DNA of 60,015 nt from Saksenaea vasiformis B4078 (GCA_000697055.1 JNDT01002227.1:1-60015); one strand, 5' to 3'. Shown: positions 1 through 12,216, counted from the stretch's first letter. A program made the numbers and translations. The notes: a model not told the origin generated them from the letters alone.

Positions 1-100
1 TTACTGATTCGAATACTAAAAAACATATTCATATTCATTCGAATACGAATATGTACGAACGAATATGAATATTCGAATATTTTGCCGACCCCTAAACATG
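1..100. repeat. AT-rich palindromic cluster
   Basis: Short inverted words (CATATTCG/CGAATATG, GAATATTC) are stacked over the first ~90 bases and end in GCCGACCCCTAA. This could be the end of a mobile element cut by the window edge. No coding sequence is visible between here and the first MITE copy at 360. Confidence 0.4.
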
Positions 101-359
101 ACAAAAGGTACTGAGGGTAGTTACTTTATTAGAACATGGTTCTAGACATGTCTTATCCCATCTATCTGTTACTGAGATACCAGCAGACACAGAATATATC
201 AGGATAAACATAATGGTCCCACTCTAGTAAAGGATCATCTAAAGATATCTCTAAACTCCTCTATCCCACCATTACCCACAAGCATCATGAATTATTTAAA
301 CAATAGAACAATCATTTTGATAAAACAATCCTTTTTTGAGTCTTGCTTACTTTCGCATC

Positions 360-624
360 GGAGGATGGTCGTGTCTCATCGGAACGTCCGAAAGTTTAGT
401 AAATGCTGCGTGTTTGCACATCACACGTCATCTCTTTCAAACGACCCCTTCTAAATAAAATGAGTGCGTCCTCTTTAGAAGCGTTTATGCTATTGTACAG
501 CAGTGATCATTTCAATCGATCATATTTCTTCGAACATCGGCGGCCGCTCAAACGTTGCATATTTATTCGTCATCTTTTGATTCAGAAAACGATCTCATAT
601 CTACAAACCTTCAGGACATCCGCC
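360..624 (+). mobile_element. 265-bp MITE-like repeat, copy 1
   Basis: One of three near-identical copies (also 3018-3282 on the minus strand and 17455-17716 on the plus strand). It begins GGAGGATGGTC and ends GGACATCCGCC, so the ends form an imperfect ~11-bp terminal inverted repeat. The bases ATC flank it on both sides, a possible 3-bp target duplication. It contains an 85-codon open frame starting MLRVCTSHV that all copies share in part. Since the element is only 265 bp, I take this as incidental or a relic rather than a gene. Confidence 0.75.
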
Positions 625-888
625 ATCCCTATATTTGAATTTGGATACAACAATAAATAAAAGTTTGATTTAGATAAAAGTTTAGTTTCATAGAATTTAG
701 TTCAATGTTAGTAAGTACCAGGTATAGATTTGAGTCAAATACCAAGACTTGGAGTATTTATCAATGAAGATAAATAAAAAAAAAAGAAAAAGAAAAGAGG
801 TTATCAATAAAGACAAGGTTAGAAGAGTTCTTATTTGGTAAAAGAATCTGATTTATTAATTAAATCATTTGTATGATTTTCTATGATC

Positions 889-1868
889 TCATTGTCATAT
901 CTAACATTGATCTTTTATTCATAACACCATTTACACAGCTCAATGTCATCACGACATATAAGAAAATATGACCATGTCAGTCTTACAATGACTTTACGAG
1001 ATTATTCTAAGATATGTCCATACTCAGAGCATCAATCAGAACATATTTATTTATGATCCAGTTACCAGAAAATTCAAGAACAATAAGATCTACTCTTTCA
1101 ATTTCACTGTCCCTAATTCAACTGAGACAGTTTCAATGAACTACATTCTTGTAATGTCTCGTTGATGTGGAATAAAAAGGGATCAATAGATTCAGCGAGA
1201 CTAGTATTTATTCTCGAGAAAAGAAAAAAAAGAATCAATCTTCTAAAAAACTTTTCTATCTGAGTTGACAATATTTATATGTCTTGTTGACTTCGGAGTA
1301 GATTGTTAGCTTATGTCTTAGATATCGCTATTGTCCGTTAACCAATCTAAAGGAGTGTTTTTAGAGATTGGATTAAAGAAGAGCTGTGCGGTAATTCAGA
1401 ATGTAATCCATTGGGACTGTCTCAGTTAAATCAGGGACAGCGGAATTGAAAGAGCGGATCTTATTGTTCCCGAATTTTCTGGTAACTGGATCATGAATGA
1501 ATATGTTCTGATTGGTGCTCTGAGTATGGACATGTCTTAGGATAATCTCGTAAAGTCATTGTAAGACTGACATGGTCGTATTTTCTTATATGTCGTAATG
1601 ACATTGAGCTGCGTAAATAGTGTTATGAGTAAAAGATCAATGTCAGATACGACAATTCTGAATTACTGCACAGCTCTTCTTTAAACTGATCTCTAAAAAC
1701 ACTCCTTTAGATTGGTTAATGGACAATAATGATATCTAAGACATAAGCTAACAATCTACTCTAAAGTCAACAAGACATATAAATATCGTCAACTCAGATA
1801 GAAAAGTTTTTTAGAAGATTGATTCTTTTTTTCTTTTCTCAAGAATAAACATCAGTCTCGCTGAATCT
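889..1868. repeat. Interleaved inverted repeats (A-B-A'-B')
   Basis: Arm A (~889-1156) matches the reverse complement of A' (~1397-1664) at roughly 90% by eye over ~265 bp. Arm B (~1188-1402) matches the reverse complement of B' (~1653-1868) over ~215 bp. The arms are interleaved rather than nested. A' is also bounded by a 12-bp inverted word, GTAATTCAGAAT and ATTCTGAATTAC. Either A or B could fold into a long hairpin, but not both in one simple foldback. No ORF of note lies inside. Confidence 0.85.
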
Positions 1869-2745
1869 ATCGATCTCTTTTTATTCTTGAGATGTCTGTT
1901 GGCGTCGAGATGGATAACGAGAGAATTCGTGAGACTCGAGTTTATTTCTGAAAAACAGAACCAGGATTTATGATAACTGAATCTAGTCTTTTAATACCAG
2001 GACTGACGTCACGTGTCATTATATAGACACTTAATTAAGATGTCAAGGTACAACAATTCTACATCAACGAGACATTATACTCATGTTGAATCTGTCAAAT
2101 GTAGATATCAAATAGAGATAAAAATGTTATTCTTTGAATAATCAGCAGGTTGGATCAGAAGGAATAAAAGAGATTCAATAAGAAAAGAAATAAAAGAAAA
2201 GATAAAATAAAAAGAAAAGACAGCGGAGTTGTCGTCGCTTGTCAGAAAAAAGAGTAAAAAAAAATAAAAAGAAAAGAAAAAAAAAGAATCAATAGATTCT
2301 GGTTAACAGTAGTTTCTTGAGGATAATCAACGGAGGCAGAGCAGATAGAAAAATGCGGCTTGAAAAATAAAGAAACACCTTTAAAAAAGACCTTTTTGAG
2401 TATTTGAGAAAAATCAAGAGAAAGATGCTGTTTTAACCTGTTGATTATTGAAAAAGTTGGGATATTTATACAAAAATTGATCGATACAAAAAAAGAAATC
2501 TATCTTGAAACTAAATTCTCCCGGGTTGCCTTGTTACTGATTTATCCGTGTTGCTATGGTATGAACTCTCCTGTGTTGCTACGCAGCACAAATGTGGAGG
2601 GTATAAACCATGTAATTTGGGAGTTTTTAATCTGAAGCGGCGGTTGCTGTATCTTAGTATTCTTCATTCTTTTTCTCCATCGTTTTTCTTCATCCCCATT
2701 TATTTAACACTGGTAGCTTCAAGATAAGAATAAAATAAAAATAAA

Positions 2746-2777
<32 letters not shown>

Positions 2778-3017
2778 ATAAAATAAAAAAAATGGAATCC
2801 TACAACGTCAACAACCTACCCCCGATCTCGCACGTGATAGTTGATGCCGATGGTTATATCCATTGGCCTAACCACCAGTACTTTTCTTTCCTTTATCTTT
2901 CTGCTATGTCTTCTTTTCTCATTTTTCTTCTATTTCATGTCGATCTTTATTTTCTCTTTGTTCCTGGTTCCTTTCATGTTTAGATAGTGTAATTTCTATC
3001 TTCCTGATTTTTATTTT

Positions 3018-3282
3018 GGCGGATGTCCAGAAGTTTTGTAGATATGAGATTGTTTTCCGAATCAAAAGATGATGAATAAATATACAACGTTTGAGCGGCC
3101 GCCGATGTTCGAAGAAATATGATCGATTGAAATGATCGCCGCTGTACAATAGCATAAACGCTTCTAAAGAGGACGCACTCATTTTATTTAGAAGGGGTCG
3201 TTTGAAAGAGATGACGTGTGATGTGCGAACACGCAGCATTTACTAAACTTTCGGACGTTCCGATGAGACACGACCATCCTCC
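3018..3282 (-). mobile_element. 265-bp MITE-like repeat, copy 2
   Basis: Inverted relative to copy 1. On the plus strand it reads GGCGGATGTCC to GACCATCCTCC, flanked by TTT on both sides. Comparison with the unfilled homologous unit at ~3860-4000 shows a clean insertion between two segments of the larger repeat, which supports these boundaries. With copy 1 it brackets 2.4 kb as a pair of inverted elements. Confidence 0.75.
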
Positions 3283-5255
3283 TTTGTTTCTGTCATTCTT
3301 TTTTTTTTTTCTTTGTAACGATGTGCCCGATTCTTTGGATCATTTGTTTGTATTAATCGAACCGAGTTGGTAACTCAGTAAAGGTTTAAAAAGGAAATTC
3401 GATTGCTTGAATAAAGGTCATCTTTTTTTTCTGTCTTTTGAAAAATCATGCGTCTCAAGAAATTAAAACTGTATTTGTCTTGTCCTGAAGAAGAAGAAGT
3501 CTTGCTGTCAGTTAAGAAAATATGCTTTGTTCTGTTCTCTGGTAAGGTTGCTTGGTTTTTCTCTCAGAAGTCCTTTTTCTCTTTTTGCGCTTGCCTTTTA
3601 GTTATCTCCATTACGGATTTAAATACCACACGTGTCAGTTTTGCCACGAAGTATGCAAATATTTCTGGCCTTGCTGAAGAACGTCAAAATATGCTTTATT
3701 TGGTCATTTTTATAGTAATTTTGGTTACTTTGTCTCTATAATTTGGTAATTTTCTCTTGCTTTGTTTGGCCATCCTGTGAAACATCAACATCAATGATCT
3801 ACCCTCAACTCCAGACATGATAGTTGATGCCGATCATTATATATATTGACCTAATGATCAGTATTTTTTTTTAATCTTTTTGTTATATCTTTTTTTATAT
3901 TTAATTTTTTTTGTTTTCAGATAGTCTGTAAATTTTATTTTGTTAGTTTTTTTTTTTTTTAACATAAGCGTCTGATGTTTTGAGTCATTTTTCTTGTTAG
4001 TTAAATTGAGTCAAATATCTCGATAAGATTTAAAAGAAAATTCGAATGTTTGAATAAAAAGATCGTCTTTTTTCTGTCGTTTTTTTAAAAAAAAAGTAAT
4101 AATCTTAACAGGACAGTTAAGAAGATCAGAAATGTCAGGAGTACATATGTATCGCATATTAATTGTGGCATTAAAGAAAAAAATACTGAATCAGCATTAG
4201 TAAATTAGATTGTACAAGTTTGTTTAAGATTGCAAGCGTTGTTACGCTGTATTTTCCAGTTGCTGTATATAGATAGTATTTTTCCAAGTGTTATTGTAGC
4301 GTAAGCTAGATGTCGGTAATTGTTGGTAAGGGTATCAGTTCAGTAATGTTCGTTGATAGAAAAGTTCAGAATTGAGTGAGTACCAGATATAGATTTAAGT
4401 CAAACAACAAGACTTGGTTAAGTGGTAAAGCTTGAAAAAAGAAAAAGAAAAGATTGGATAGAGTAACTGTTGTCGGTATTGACAATATACAAAGAGATCT
4501 GGATAAAATAGAATATGATCGTTAATAAGATCGTTGATATGGTTACCTAGAGTCGGTGAAGAGATTCGACAAAGATAAAGGAAAAATAAAAAGAGAACAG
4601 CGGAATTGTCATCGCTTGTCAGACAGAGAGTAAACTAAAAAGAAAAGAAAAGAAAAGAAAAGAAAAGAAAAGACAAGGAATCAATGGATTCGGGTTAACG
4701 GTGGTTTCTTGAGGATAACTAACGGAGACGAGCAATAAAAGGTAGTTTGAGAAATAAAAGAAAAACCTTTGGAAACGTTCTTTTGAGATGGCTGGAGATA
4801 ACCAAAAGAAGAATATGCTTTTGTAACCTAATGTTTTATTCGTTGAATCGAAACGGTATTTATACAAATAGATTGATAAAAATAATTTCGCTAAGTGGAT
4901 GAACATCTAGTCTATCATGGCTCTGATGGATAATAACGGCAGGTAATTGGTTCAATCGTATGCGCTTTGGATCGTATGCACTCTTGATCGAGCGTGCATC
5001 TATTAAGGTTTGCGGGGTTGGTTATGACAGGAGTCGCGTGCCATGTCAGAGTGAATGTGCGATCTACGAGAAAAACTGCTAGCCCAACGATAGTATCTAG
5101 AAAATTAATTGCAAAGCTATTGTTACAGCTTTGCGAGAGATGTTGTGTCAATGCGAATGCCTTATTGATTCACTAGAAAGAACAAGAAAAAAAAAAGCAG
5201 ATAAGACTGCCCTGGGGTAAGGATGGCAATCTATACCGATAACTGATCTTATTTA
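3283..5255. other. Repeat-derived spacer without a recognised gene
   Basis: Holds the second decayed unit of the larger repeat (to ~4890), long A/T and AAGA runs, and short ORFs on both strands at 4900-5176 that overlap each other and show no recognisable motif. I see no gene here. Confidence 0.5.
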
Positions 5256-5819
5256 TTACAGAAACGTTCGTCTTAACCAAATTAGCTCTATCGCAATCAG
5301 TGAAGCAAGCAGTGAAGTCCTCATGAGACGATCCTTAGCGGGAAAGCTATAAGCCGTTGCCGGGTACTGGTCGTCTTTATTTACCCGTGTCGATCTTCTC
5401 CATTTATCCGTGTTCAATAACCGATAAAATGGGTATGAAATATAGCTGCGAATGGCCTGATGTAGGTGAGGAGAAAACGCCGTTACAAGCACACGCATAG
5501 AAAAAGCGGGACGGACAGGTGTACTTTTGTGATACAACTGATTCTGTAGCGCGGTATCCACAATAACTTCAATGAAGGACATGTATCCCTTTGCAACATC
5601 TTGTATTTGAGTTTCTGAATCCCTTGATAATGTGATGTGGCTATATTCTCTGAACGCCGTCTCCGAATCCTGGTGAGATCCCGTCAGCATACCCGCTGAA
5701 AGAGCGATCTTTACGAACAAGAATAGTACCGGTTTTTCGGCTGGGACCTGACTCTCAATTTTTCGAGCTGTCGACAATATGGATCCTTGGAGATAACCCA
5801 AGATCATTGGTTTATACAT
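5256..5819 (-). CDS. Hypothetical protein, 187 aa
   Basis: An uninterrupted ATG-to-stop frame of 187 codons in a region otherwise poor in ORFs. I do not recognise the family. The last ~20 residues (LLASLIAIELIW followed by Arg-Arg) could be a C-terminal membrane segment, and residues 10-45 are moderately hydrophobic. No intron signals clearly extend it upstream; the minus-strand bases just before the ATG contain a stop. It may be an exon of a larger gene, a lineage-specific gene or a chance ORF. Confidence 0.3.
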   Translation of the reverse strand: MYKPMILGYLQGSILSTARKIESQVPAEKPVLFLFVKIALSAGMLTGSHQDSETAFREYSHITLSRDSETQIQDVAKGYMSFIEVIVDTALQNQLYHKSTPVRPAFSMRVLVTAFSPHLHQAIRSYISYPFYRLLNTDKWRRSTRVNKDDQYPATAYSFPAKDRLMRTSLLASLIAIELIWLRRTFL

Positions 5820-7730
5820 TTTAGACAGTGTTATCGGTCATTTGGTATCTATGAAGGCTAAAGCAAAGTATTTCCCAAGAATGGTTGGACACCGTCAGCG
5901 CTTTATTAGTATAGGTAGTAGTTCCTGATGAAGTCACCAGATCAAAGTGAGAACTTCGACCTGGTTCATAATGATACAAAGTTAGAAGGTTGTGTTATTC
6001 AAAGTTTCCGCATTTGTTATCACCAGACTGTAAGCGCATGTAAATATTGGCTACATTCATATCGATCAATGTTTTTGAAGCAATGCCGTTACAGATGCTC
6101 TCCGAATCAGAAAACATTACATACAAAGAAATGCATAAACAGACATAAACGCTATCAGAAGACGGTATTGGCCGTTATTTTCACATTAGTAAGAAAAGAA
6201 AACAAAAAAGGACACCAGAAGGAGATAGCGTCCCATAGTGAAAGAGATGATCGACTTCCCCCAATGAATTTCTCTGCCGAAGGTCCGCACGCTTATATCT
6301 AAAAAAAATTACTCAGCCTATTTTGGATATCCGCTTGCCGTATACACTTGTTTCCTGTATTCTCAAGTCGATATAAAGATACAGTGCTTTATTCAGTAAA
6401 CTAACTGTCTGTGCAGAATTCAACTAATAGGAGAGAGACAGGCAGTTAAGGGTTCATCAGTATTAAAAAGATTAAGAGCGGAGTAAGCAGATAACCTCTG
6501 TGGACGAGTTCTCTTTCTCTCTTCCATGTATTATCAACAATAGCTCTTTCAAGCAGAATTGATCAATTGATTTGATTCCGTTCCTTTAATACCTGGCCTT
6601 CTCGGCGTCCTAAATCATTGATTTACAAACAAATAAGCAAGTAAGTTTTGCTAACACGGTTCTCTTTCTACCTAGAAACATCGTGGTAGGGTGTTAAGTA
6701 CAGCATTTTCTGCCTAATCTCAGAGCATACGTAGTTACTCCGATTTTTAGAGGATGACTTGATCTACACATGGCGTTCGCAAGGCCAAACATGGGGCCTG
6801 GCAACCGGTCCAACCCATCTTTGTCATACCATTATTTTTCAATCATCTAAACGGTGGTGTGCCACACCCGAAACTGCACATTCAGCCACATTCTTCCAGC
6901 TGGGTCTGACAGAGTCGTAATTCTGGGATGACAGTTTCTGTTTTCTCTTACAAAATGATGTAGTTAACTGAGTCACACGTATTTCACCACCCCACTCGTA
7001 ACATACATCAGCTAATTAACATTTCATGTCTCTGATAGTATTTTCGTTTGACAGCCTTGTGTCTTGATCTCGATTGTCTCATGCCTCAAACGGATGTAAT
7101 GTAAACCTGGAAATCACGTTTCCATAACAAATCTGTAGCACTTTTAGGATAGATTAATAGGCATTCAGGGAAGGAGCATAAATCCCCGTGCTATGATGAA
7201 GGATGGGATGTCTCTTCGTCCAAAATAGTAGGAAAAAAAAAGTGAAGTGTCGGATAGTCTTTTGCCAACAATCCATAGGATTGATAAGAGTATACATTGT
7301 TATGCTCCCTCCCAAGTGAAAGTTATCTATGAAAGTGTAGAATTTTATTTATCCGAATTGGCGGCGAAATGCTGCTGTAATGCCGTCGTGTAACTTCCTA
7401 TATAAGCAGTCTCCAGAGCATCGCCACTAGGACAGCATAGCTTTTCTCCCTTAAAGGCAGATGCCTTGATTATTGTGTGTCTTTTTTGCATAGTTGACAT
7501 GATTTCCGTTATCTATAAAAGTTGAAGACGTTCTTCTCTAATCCGTTTTCCCAATAGTGGACTTTTCATTCAATACTCGACCCTATTATATAAAGTTCAA
7601 TATCAGATCATCAGATAAATTTTTGACGTGCACATCTGTGTTGTTTTCTGTGCGACTGCCGAAAGACGGATCTAAGATCGAGTGTCATTATAAATTTCTC
7701 ATTTTGCAGTATCATGGATTTCTTTTCCTC
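5820..7730. other. Intergenic, no recognised gene
   Basis: Only short overlapping ORFs, for example 124 codons at 5928 on the plus strand without recognisable motifs. The last few hundred bases should include the promoter and 5' leader of the transporter gene at 7731. No RNA gene or clear repeat was seen. Confidence 0.4.
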
Positions 7731-9686
7731 ATGGAGAAAATTTTAGTCGAACCACCACAAGTCTTGCACAAAGGCGTCAGGAAGGTCCAACTTTTCAAGG
7801 AAGTATGGACCAAAATCGACAAGATCGCCATTTTTTCAAGGCATGCTTATATCAGCTCGTGCTATTTGTAATTCCTAAATTATAGTCTTGTCATGATCTC
7901 ATGGGTGACAACATGGGACGTCAATATTACCGCTACTATCACCCCTACGGTTACGAGTATTCTACAAGCCAACAACCTCACATCTATCCTAGCTACCGTG
8001 CTAAACATTCTACAAGTCTGTTTAATACCTATGTATTCCAAAGTTTCTGACTTTACCGGACGAGCCGAAGTGTACACAATCGCTTTGGTGCTTTATATCG
8101 TCGGCTTCGTTGTCATGGCTACAGCACAGAATTATGATACGCTTGTGGTAACTTTCTCGTTGCGAGCAAGTTATAAGCAGCCTAATTGTTTTTGTCTTGG
8201 TATGGCAGGGCGGTCGAGTCATATATGCTGTAGGAAATTCTGGTTGTACAATTATGGCACCTATTTTTATTGGAGGTATGTTGGGCTTTCTCTGAATTAT
8301 AGTATATTACCCTCACCTGGACTTACAGACATGACCACTGTCATTAACAGAGGTCTCATGCAGGCTTTATACAATGTTCCAGCCGTCATCAGCATGTTTG
8401 TTGCACCCATTGTGGCAGGTGCACTATTAAGCAGTGGACAGTGGCGTTGGGGCTATGGGATCACGCCAATACTCCTGTTTGCCACAGGCACTCCTCTTCT
8501 TGTCAGTCTTTGGAATATCGATTTCAAGGTACGACGAATCATGAGATCTGAACGGGAGACGGACAAAGAAGAAGAAAAGAAGCCTTTTCTTCATAGAGCG
8601 CTGTGGGTCATCAACGAAGTGGATCTGATTGGTACCCTTTTACTGGTTGCCGGCCTTTGCTTGATTCTCTTACCGTTGGTACTGGGAAACACACGATGGG
8701 GCGGATGGGGAAGCCGTACGTTCATATTCTTCCTGTCCTTCCCGGAGTCTAATCATCTCTCTTATAGCTACCACCATTACCACCCTTGTATGTGGCGTGG
8801 TCTCTTGGGTCTTATTTGGCTTCTGGGAATGGAAATATGCAGTAAAACCAGTTATACCTGCTACAGGCTGGACATCACGGACACCCATCTGGGGCACTTT
8901 GGCGAAGACCACTATTTATATGATCTCCACAGCCAATTGGCAATTCTTTCTGACATACCTTCAAGTATCACGAAAAGCAAGTCCGACAAAGGCTGTGTAT
9001 CTAGAAAGAGGATATGGTATCGCAAATTTTCTGGTCATGCCCATTGTAGGCTACCTGATGAAACGCACACGCGTGTGGAGGCCATGTGTCTGGGCTGGTA
9101 CATCACTGGTACTGGTTGGTGTTGGCCTAATGATCCCAGCAAGACTGCCGACTTCGTCAGATTTCTTCGTAGTTATTTCACAAACAATTGCAGGTATCGG
9201 CGCGGGCATGCTAGAAGTTCCACTCATGGTGGCTGTGCAAAGCTCCGTCCCTCACAATGGTACGCAGATAAAAACAGCAGTTAACCTCTGAAGCGCTCGT
9301 TTATTCATGTCTCTCTAGATCTCTCGATTGTTACTGCGGTATACCATATGGGCAGATCTCTAGGATCTGCTCTTGGATCTACTATTGCTGGTGCTATTTG
9401 GAATTCTATGCTTCCGAGCCAGATGGAGAAATATGTCCCGGGAAACTACGACTACCAAAAGATTGTACAAAGCATCGAGTACGCCATCAATCTTCCTGAG
9501 GAGCAGTATCATGGCGTAGTTACGGCCTTTGGCCAAGTTCAAAAAGTTATATCTATTTTTGCGGTCTGCGTCGCATCTACCACATTTTTATTGACGATGC
9601 CGATACGATCATTTGGGCTTGACGAACCCGAAGAAGACCGTATTAACGCCAATAGTGCCATAAAAGATGGAGGTAAGCCATTTTAG
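7731..9686 (+). CDS. Siderophore-iron MFS transporter (ARN/Sit1/MirB type)
   Basis: Predicted importer of Fe(III)-siderophore complexes at the plasma or vesicle membrane. Exons 7731-7840, 7886-8147, 8209-8275, 8329-8715, 8768-9259 and 9319-9686 keep frame and give 561 aa. Diagnostic segments are GVRKVQLFKEVW near the N-terminus, SWVTTWDVNITATITPTV in the first membrane region, GGRVIYAVGNSG across intron 2, and YHMGRSLGSALGSTIAGAIW near the C-terminus. About 14 hydrophobic segments are expected for this family. The first intron reads GC...AG (45 nt), an unusual donor; the other introns are GT-AG and 52-61 nt. The loop of charged residues RSERETDKEEEKK lies mid-protein. Mucorales make the carboxylate siderophore rhizoferrin, a plausible substrate, but specificity cannot be read from the sequence. 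Confidence 0.9.
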
Positions 9687-10470
9687 GTGTTAACTACAAT
9701 CAAAAGAGGCACTCATGAAAAACCACATTAGACGATTCTACACAATACAAGCTAGGCTATCTTAAGCGATACTTCTAGATCCGAGGGGCTGACCTTTCGG
9801 TGGTAAAACCTACCCATAATTGTATCTTATAATAATAGAAGAATGTGCCTCCTTGTCAACGGTGATGATGTCAACGGAGTCGATGTCCTAAAAAAAGTAG
9901 AATATTAGGAATTTGAATAAACATTTGCGTCATCCAAATATACTTTGCGTCGACGACAACTCAATCTTAACGAACGCATATTTGATCCTTTCTTAGCGTA
10001 AAAGTGGCTCCTCATGGACGCAAAATTTATACAGATTAGCGTAAAAACTTGTTCAATCAATAGCATCAGGAATATCAAACTATGCAATCTACTAGCAGAT
10101 TACTTAGGAGACATAGCTTGCACAACCGCGCATCCACTGAAGCTACTCTAAACTCTTATTGATTCCGAGCCGGGAAACTTGGTGTGGCTCCTAAGAAAGA
10201 GGATCTACTAGTGGTGGGTTAACCCATTATGAATTATTGACCTAAGACTATTCCATTGTACCTGGAGGAAAACCAAGCGTAATTTTCCCGTAGGAAGGGA
10301 AACACCGATATTCTATTGCTATGTCCTCCTCTATAGCGTATTGAATTTTTTCATGCAACAAACGATTTTCTGGTTTGACCAGAGTCCAGAAGTCACATCG
10401 AGGATTGCGGTGTTCAAGAGGACTGTTTAAGAGTCTGAAGGGAAATCCTTTCTTGTACTCTTACTTCATA
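9687..10470. other. Intergenic with a dispersed-repeat fragment
   Basis: Spacer between two plus-strand genes. Bases ~9912-10085 are a fragment of the dispersed repeat family described at 26860 and 40645: they share CATCCAAA, TTTGCGTC, GCTCCTCATGGACGC and AGCGTAAAA words with 58036-58090 and 58600-58715. Nothing else is recognised. Confidence 0.5.
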
Positions 10471-11081
10471 ATGTCAGATTCCAGTCCAACACATTCTTCA
10501 GATCTGCTTCATATTCCTGGACGAGAAGAAACAATAGGTAAATAAGTGCCTTCTGTTCATGCCGCCATTGATGCGATCTTGTGTAGCCAAGTTACTAGCT
10601 GACAAGAAGGAGAAAAAGCATGCAGATCAAATACCTTTCATACCACCACCCGAAGAACGAAAGACTTTCAAAATGCCGCCAATGAATAATGACAGTATGT
10701 AGACATACTTTGTTGGAAATGAAAGAAGCAATGCCTCACCTGCTGTAGTTTTATCCCGGGTACAGGCCTTTCTGCCCAAGTTACAAGCCGCTAATGATGA
10801 CCTGGAAAAACGAGATCAAGCCGAATTAGATATTGAGAATGTAAAAGAAGACGAAGATCAGTATATCGAAATGGTAAGGAAATTGCTGTAGGGTGAGACC
10901 GTTATCTGACAGCAATTAGAACCTCGGTTTGGGGGTCTTTGAGGAAAAGAAAGGAGACGCATCAAGTAGCGAGGAAGCTTCCGATGACGAAATCATAATA
11001 CCAACCTCTAGCACTAAACCAGACAAGAAGACCAAACCGGGCATTGAATTAGTATCAGAGAAAAACGACTCAAAGACATAA
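10471..11081 (+). CDS. NOPCHAP1-like box C/D snoRNP assembly protein (DUF4598)
   Basis: Exons 10471-10537, 10587-10694, 10749-10873 and 10920-11081 join in frame to 153 aa; no single exon is long enough to stand out. The core LSRVQAFLPKLQAAND, then LDIENVKEDEDQYIEM and NLGLGVFEEK, is the signature of the C12orf45/NOPCHAP1 family (DUF4598). In animals that protein bridges NOP58 to the R2TP/RUVBL machinery during snoRNP assembly. The N-terminus (SDSSPTHSSDLLHIPGR) and the Ser/Asp/Glu-rich C-terminus look disordered. Role in this fungus is inferred by homology. Confidence 0.8.
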
Positions 11082-12216
11082 AGACCAGGAATTCTCTTTC
11101 AAGTGGAGATTTGCATGATTCGATTTTTTTCTTTTCGGGATTGATCACGACTTCAGTACTTAATCGTTGTGATGAGAGATGGATACGCTATCTATATATA
11201 TCACTCTGTGCGGTCTTGCCTAAATAGTGCATTACCCTGCGTCAACTGCAAACGAATTCTGCACCGGAAGCAGCTCATTTAAATGCCGAAATTAGGTAAA
11301 ACTGCTTTTCACATCAACACAAGTCCTAGAGAAGCGTATAGATTCTTTGAAAAAAATGCAAGGAGCCCTGTATTATCAATTGTATTATGTCTATTTATCT
11401 TAGAGTGTAAAAAAAAAAGAAAAAAGGAAAGAAATCTACTAGAGCTTGAAGGAGAAGAATAAAACCAGCAATCGGTAATTCCGAGTACTCGTTCTGAAGC
11501 CTGTGTCGTTATCTCTTCCACTGCCACAAAGACTCGTGAACGTGCATGTAGTGCGGGCGTAGTTGTTTACCAGGTTTACATTTCTCAGTACACCAACTAT
11601 CGAGATGGTGAGTTCGGTCTTTTAAATTACTGTCAAAGGTTTGCCCTCCTCGTAACTTCCGTGATCCAGCTTGAGAGGTACCACCCGTATGTGTATGACT
11701 CCGAATCTAGGTCGCTTACATCCAGACAGCGATTGAAAGGGCCTGACACCGGAAGAGAATTACTGCCTTTCTTCGCACAACGGATCCGGGGATTCTTGAC
11801 AGATGAATGATTTCTTCCAGGAATTGCAATCCAGATTCTAGCAACGCTTCAGATTCTCCTGTTTTACCTGGACGTCACGACGTTTATTCCCCTATTCTGG
11901 GATTTGGATTGTCGCTCGCTGCTTTATCGCGTCAAAAACTTAAAGTTCACTTAGTTGCCTGCTGAAGAGAGTTAGCCAGTCAGCTGCCTGTAAGTCCCAT
12001 CAAAATCTCGGAAGCGCATCTTTCCGCTCAACGACTGTTTGCTTCTCTGGGATGCATATCACAACTCCTTCTTTATTGCCAAAGTCCAAGTATTCATGAC
12101 TCCGACCAGAAAATCATGCTGGATGATCGCAGTAGGTGGCTTGGCATCGGTGCTCCAAAAATTTCCCAGCGAACAGAAAAATTCCCACCCTTTTTCTTTT
12201 TTGCGGGGTGCTTTAA
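11082..12216. other. Region with coding-like fragments, gene unresolved
   Basis: On the plus strand, an open frame at ~11480-11608 reads CVVISSTATKTRERACSAG and then VVVYQVYISQYTNYRD, stopping at a GTGAGT donor. Further open stretches follow at ~11640-11800 (QLERYHPYVYDSESRSL) and ~11820-12110 (SAQRLFASLGCISQLLLY). They look like exons of one gene, but I could not join them without stops and do not recognise the family. It may be a gene with unrecognised splice sites or a decaying one. The promoter of the dehydratase gene at 12217 must lie at the end of this stretch. Confidence 0.3.

Larger units (their letters stand above)
700..4890. repeat. Two decayed copies of a larger repeated unit
   Basis: Several segments recur in the same order and orientation. 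Segment X is at ~705-800 and ~4375-4460; Y at ~2215-2500 and ~4590-4890; Z (encoding IVDADGYIHWPN in the first copy) at ~2790-2880 and ~3780-3860; W at ~3350-3440 and ~4005-4085. The layout is X-Y-Z-W then Z-W-X-Y, so two diverged tandem units. The first copy was enlarged by the inverted-repeat block (889-1868) and by MITE copy 2 between Z and W. Neither copy has a long ORF; the 63-codon ORF at 2792 and the 97-codon ORF at 3448 are the best remnants. Origin unknown: possibly a dead retroelement or a subtelomeric unit. Confidence 0.6.

Noticed and set aside
1..100. Telomeric repeat
   Set aside because: No TTAGGG-like tandem units; the sequence is a set of AT-rich palindromes.
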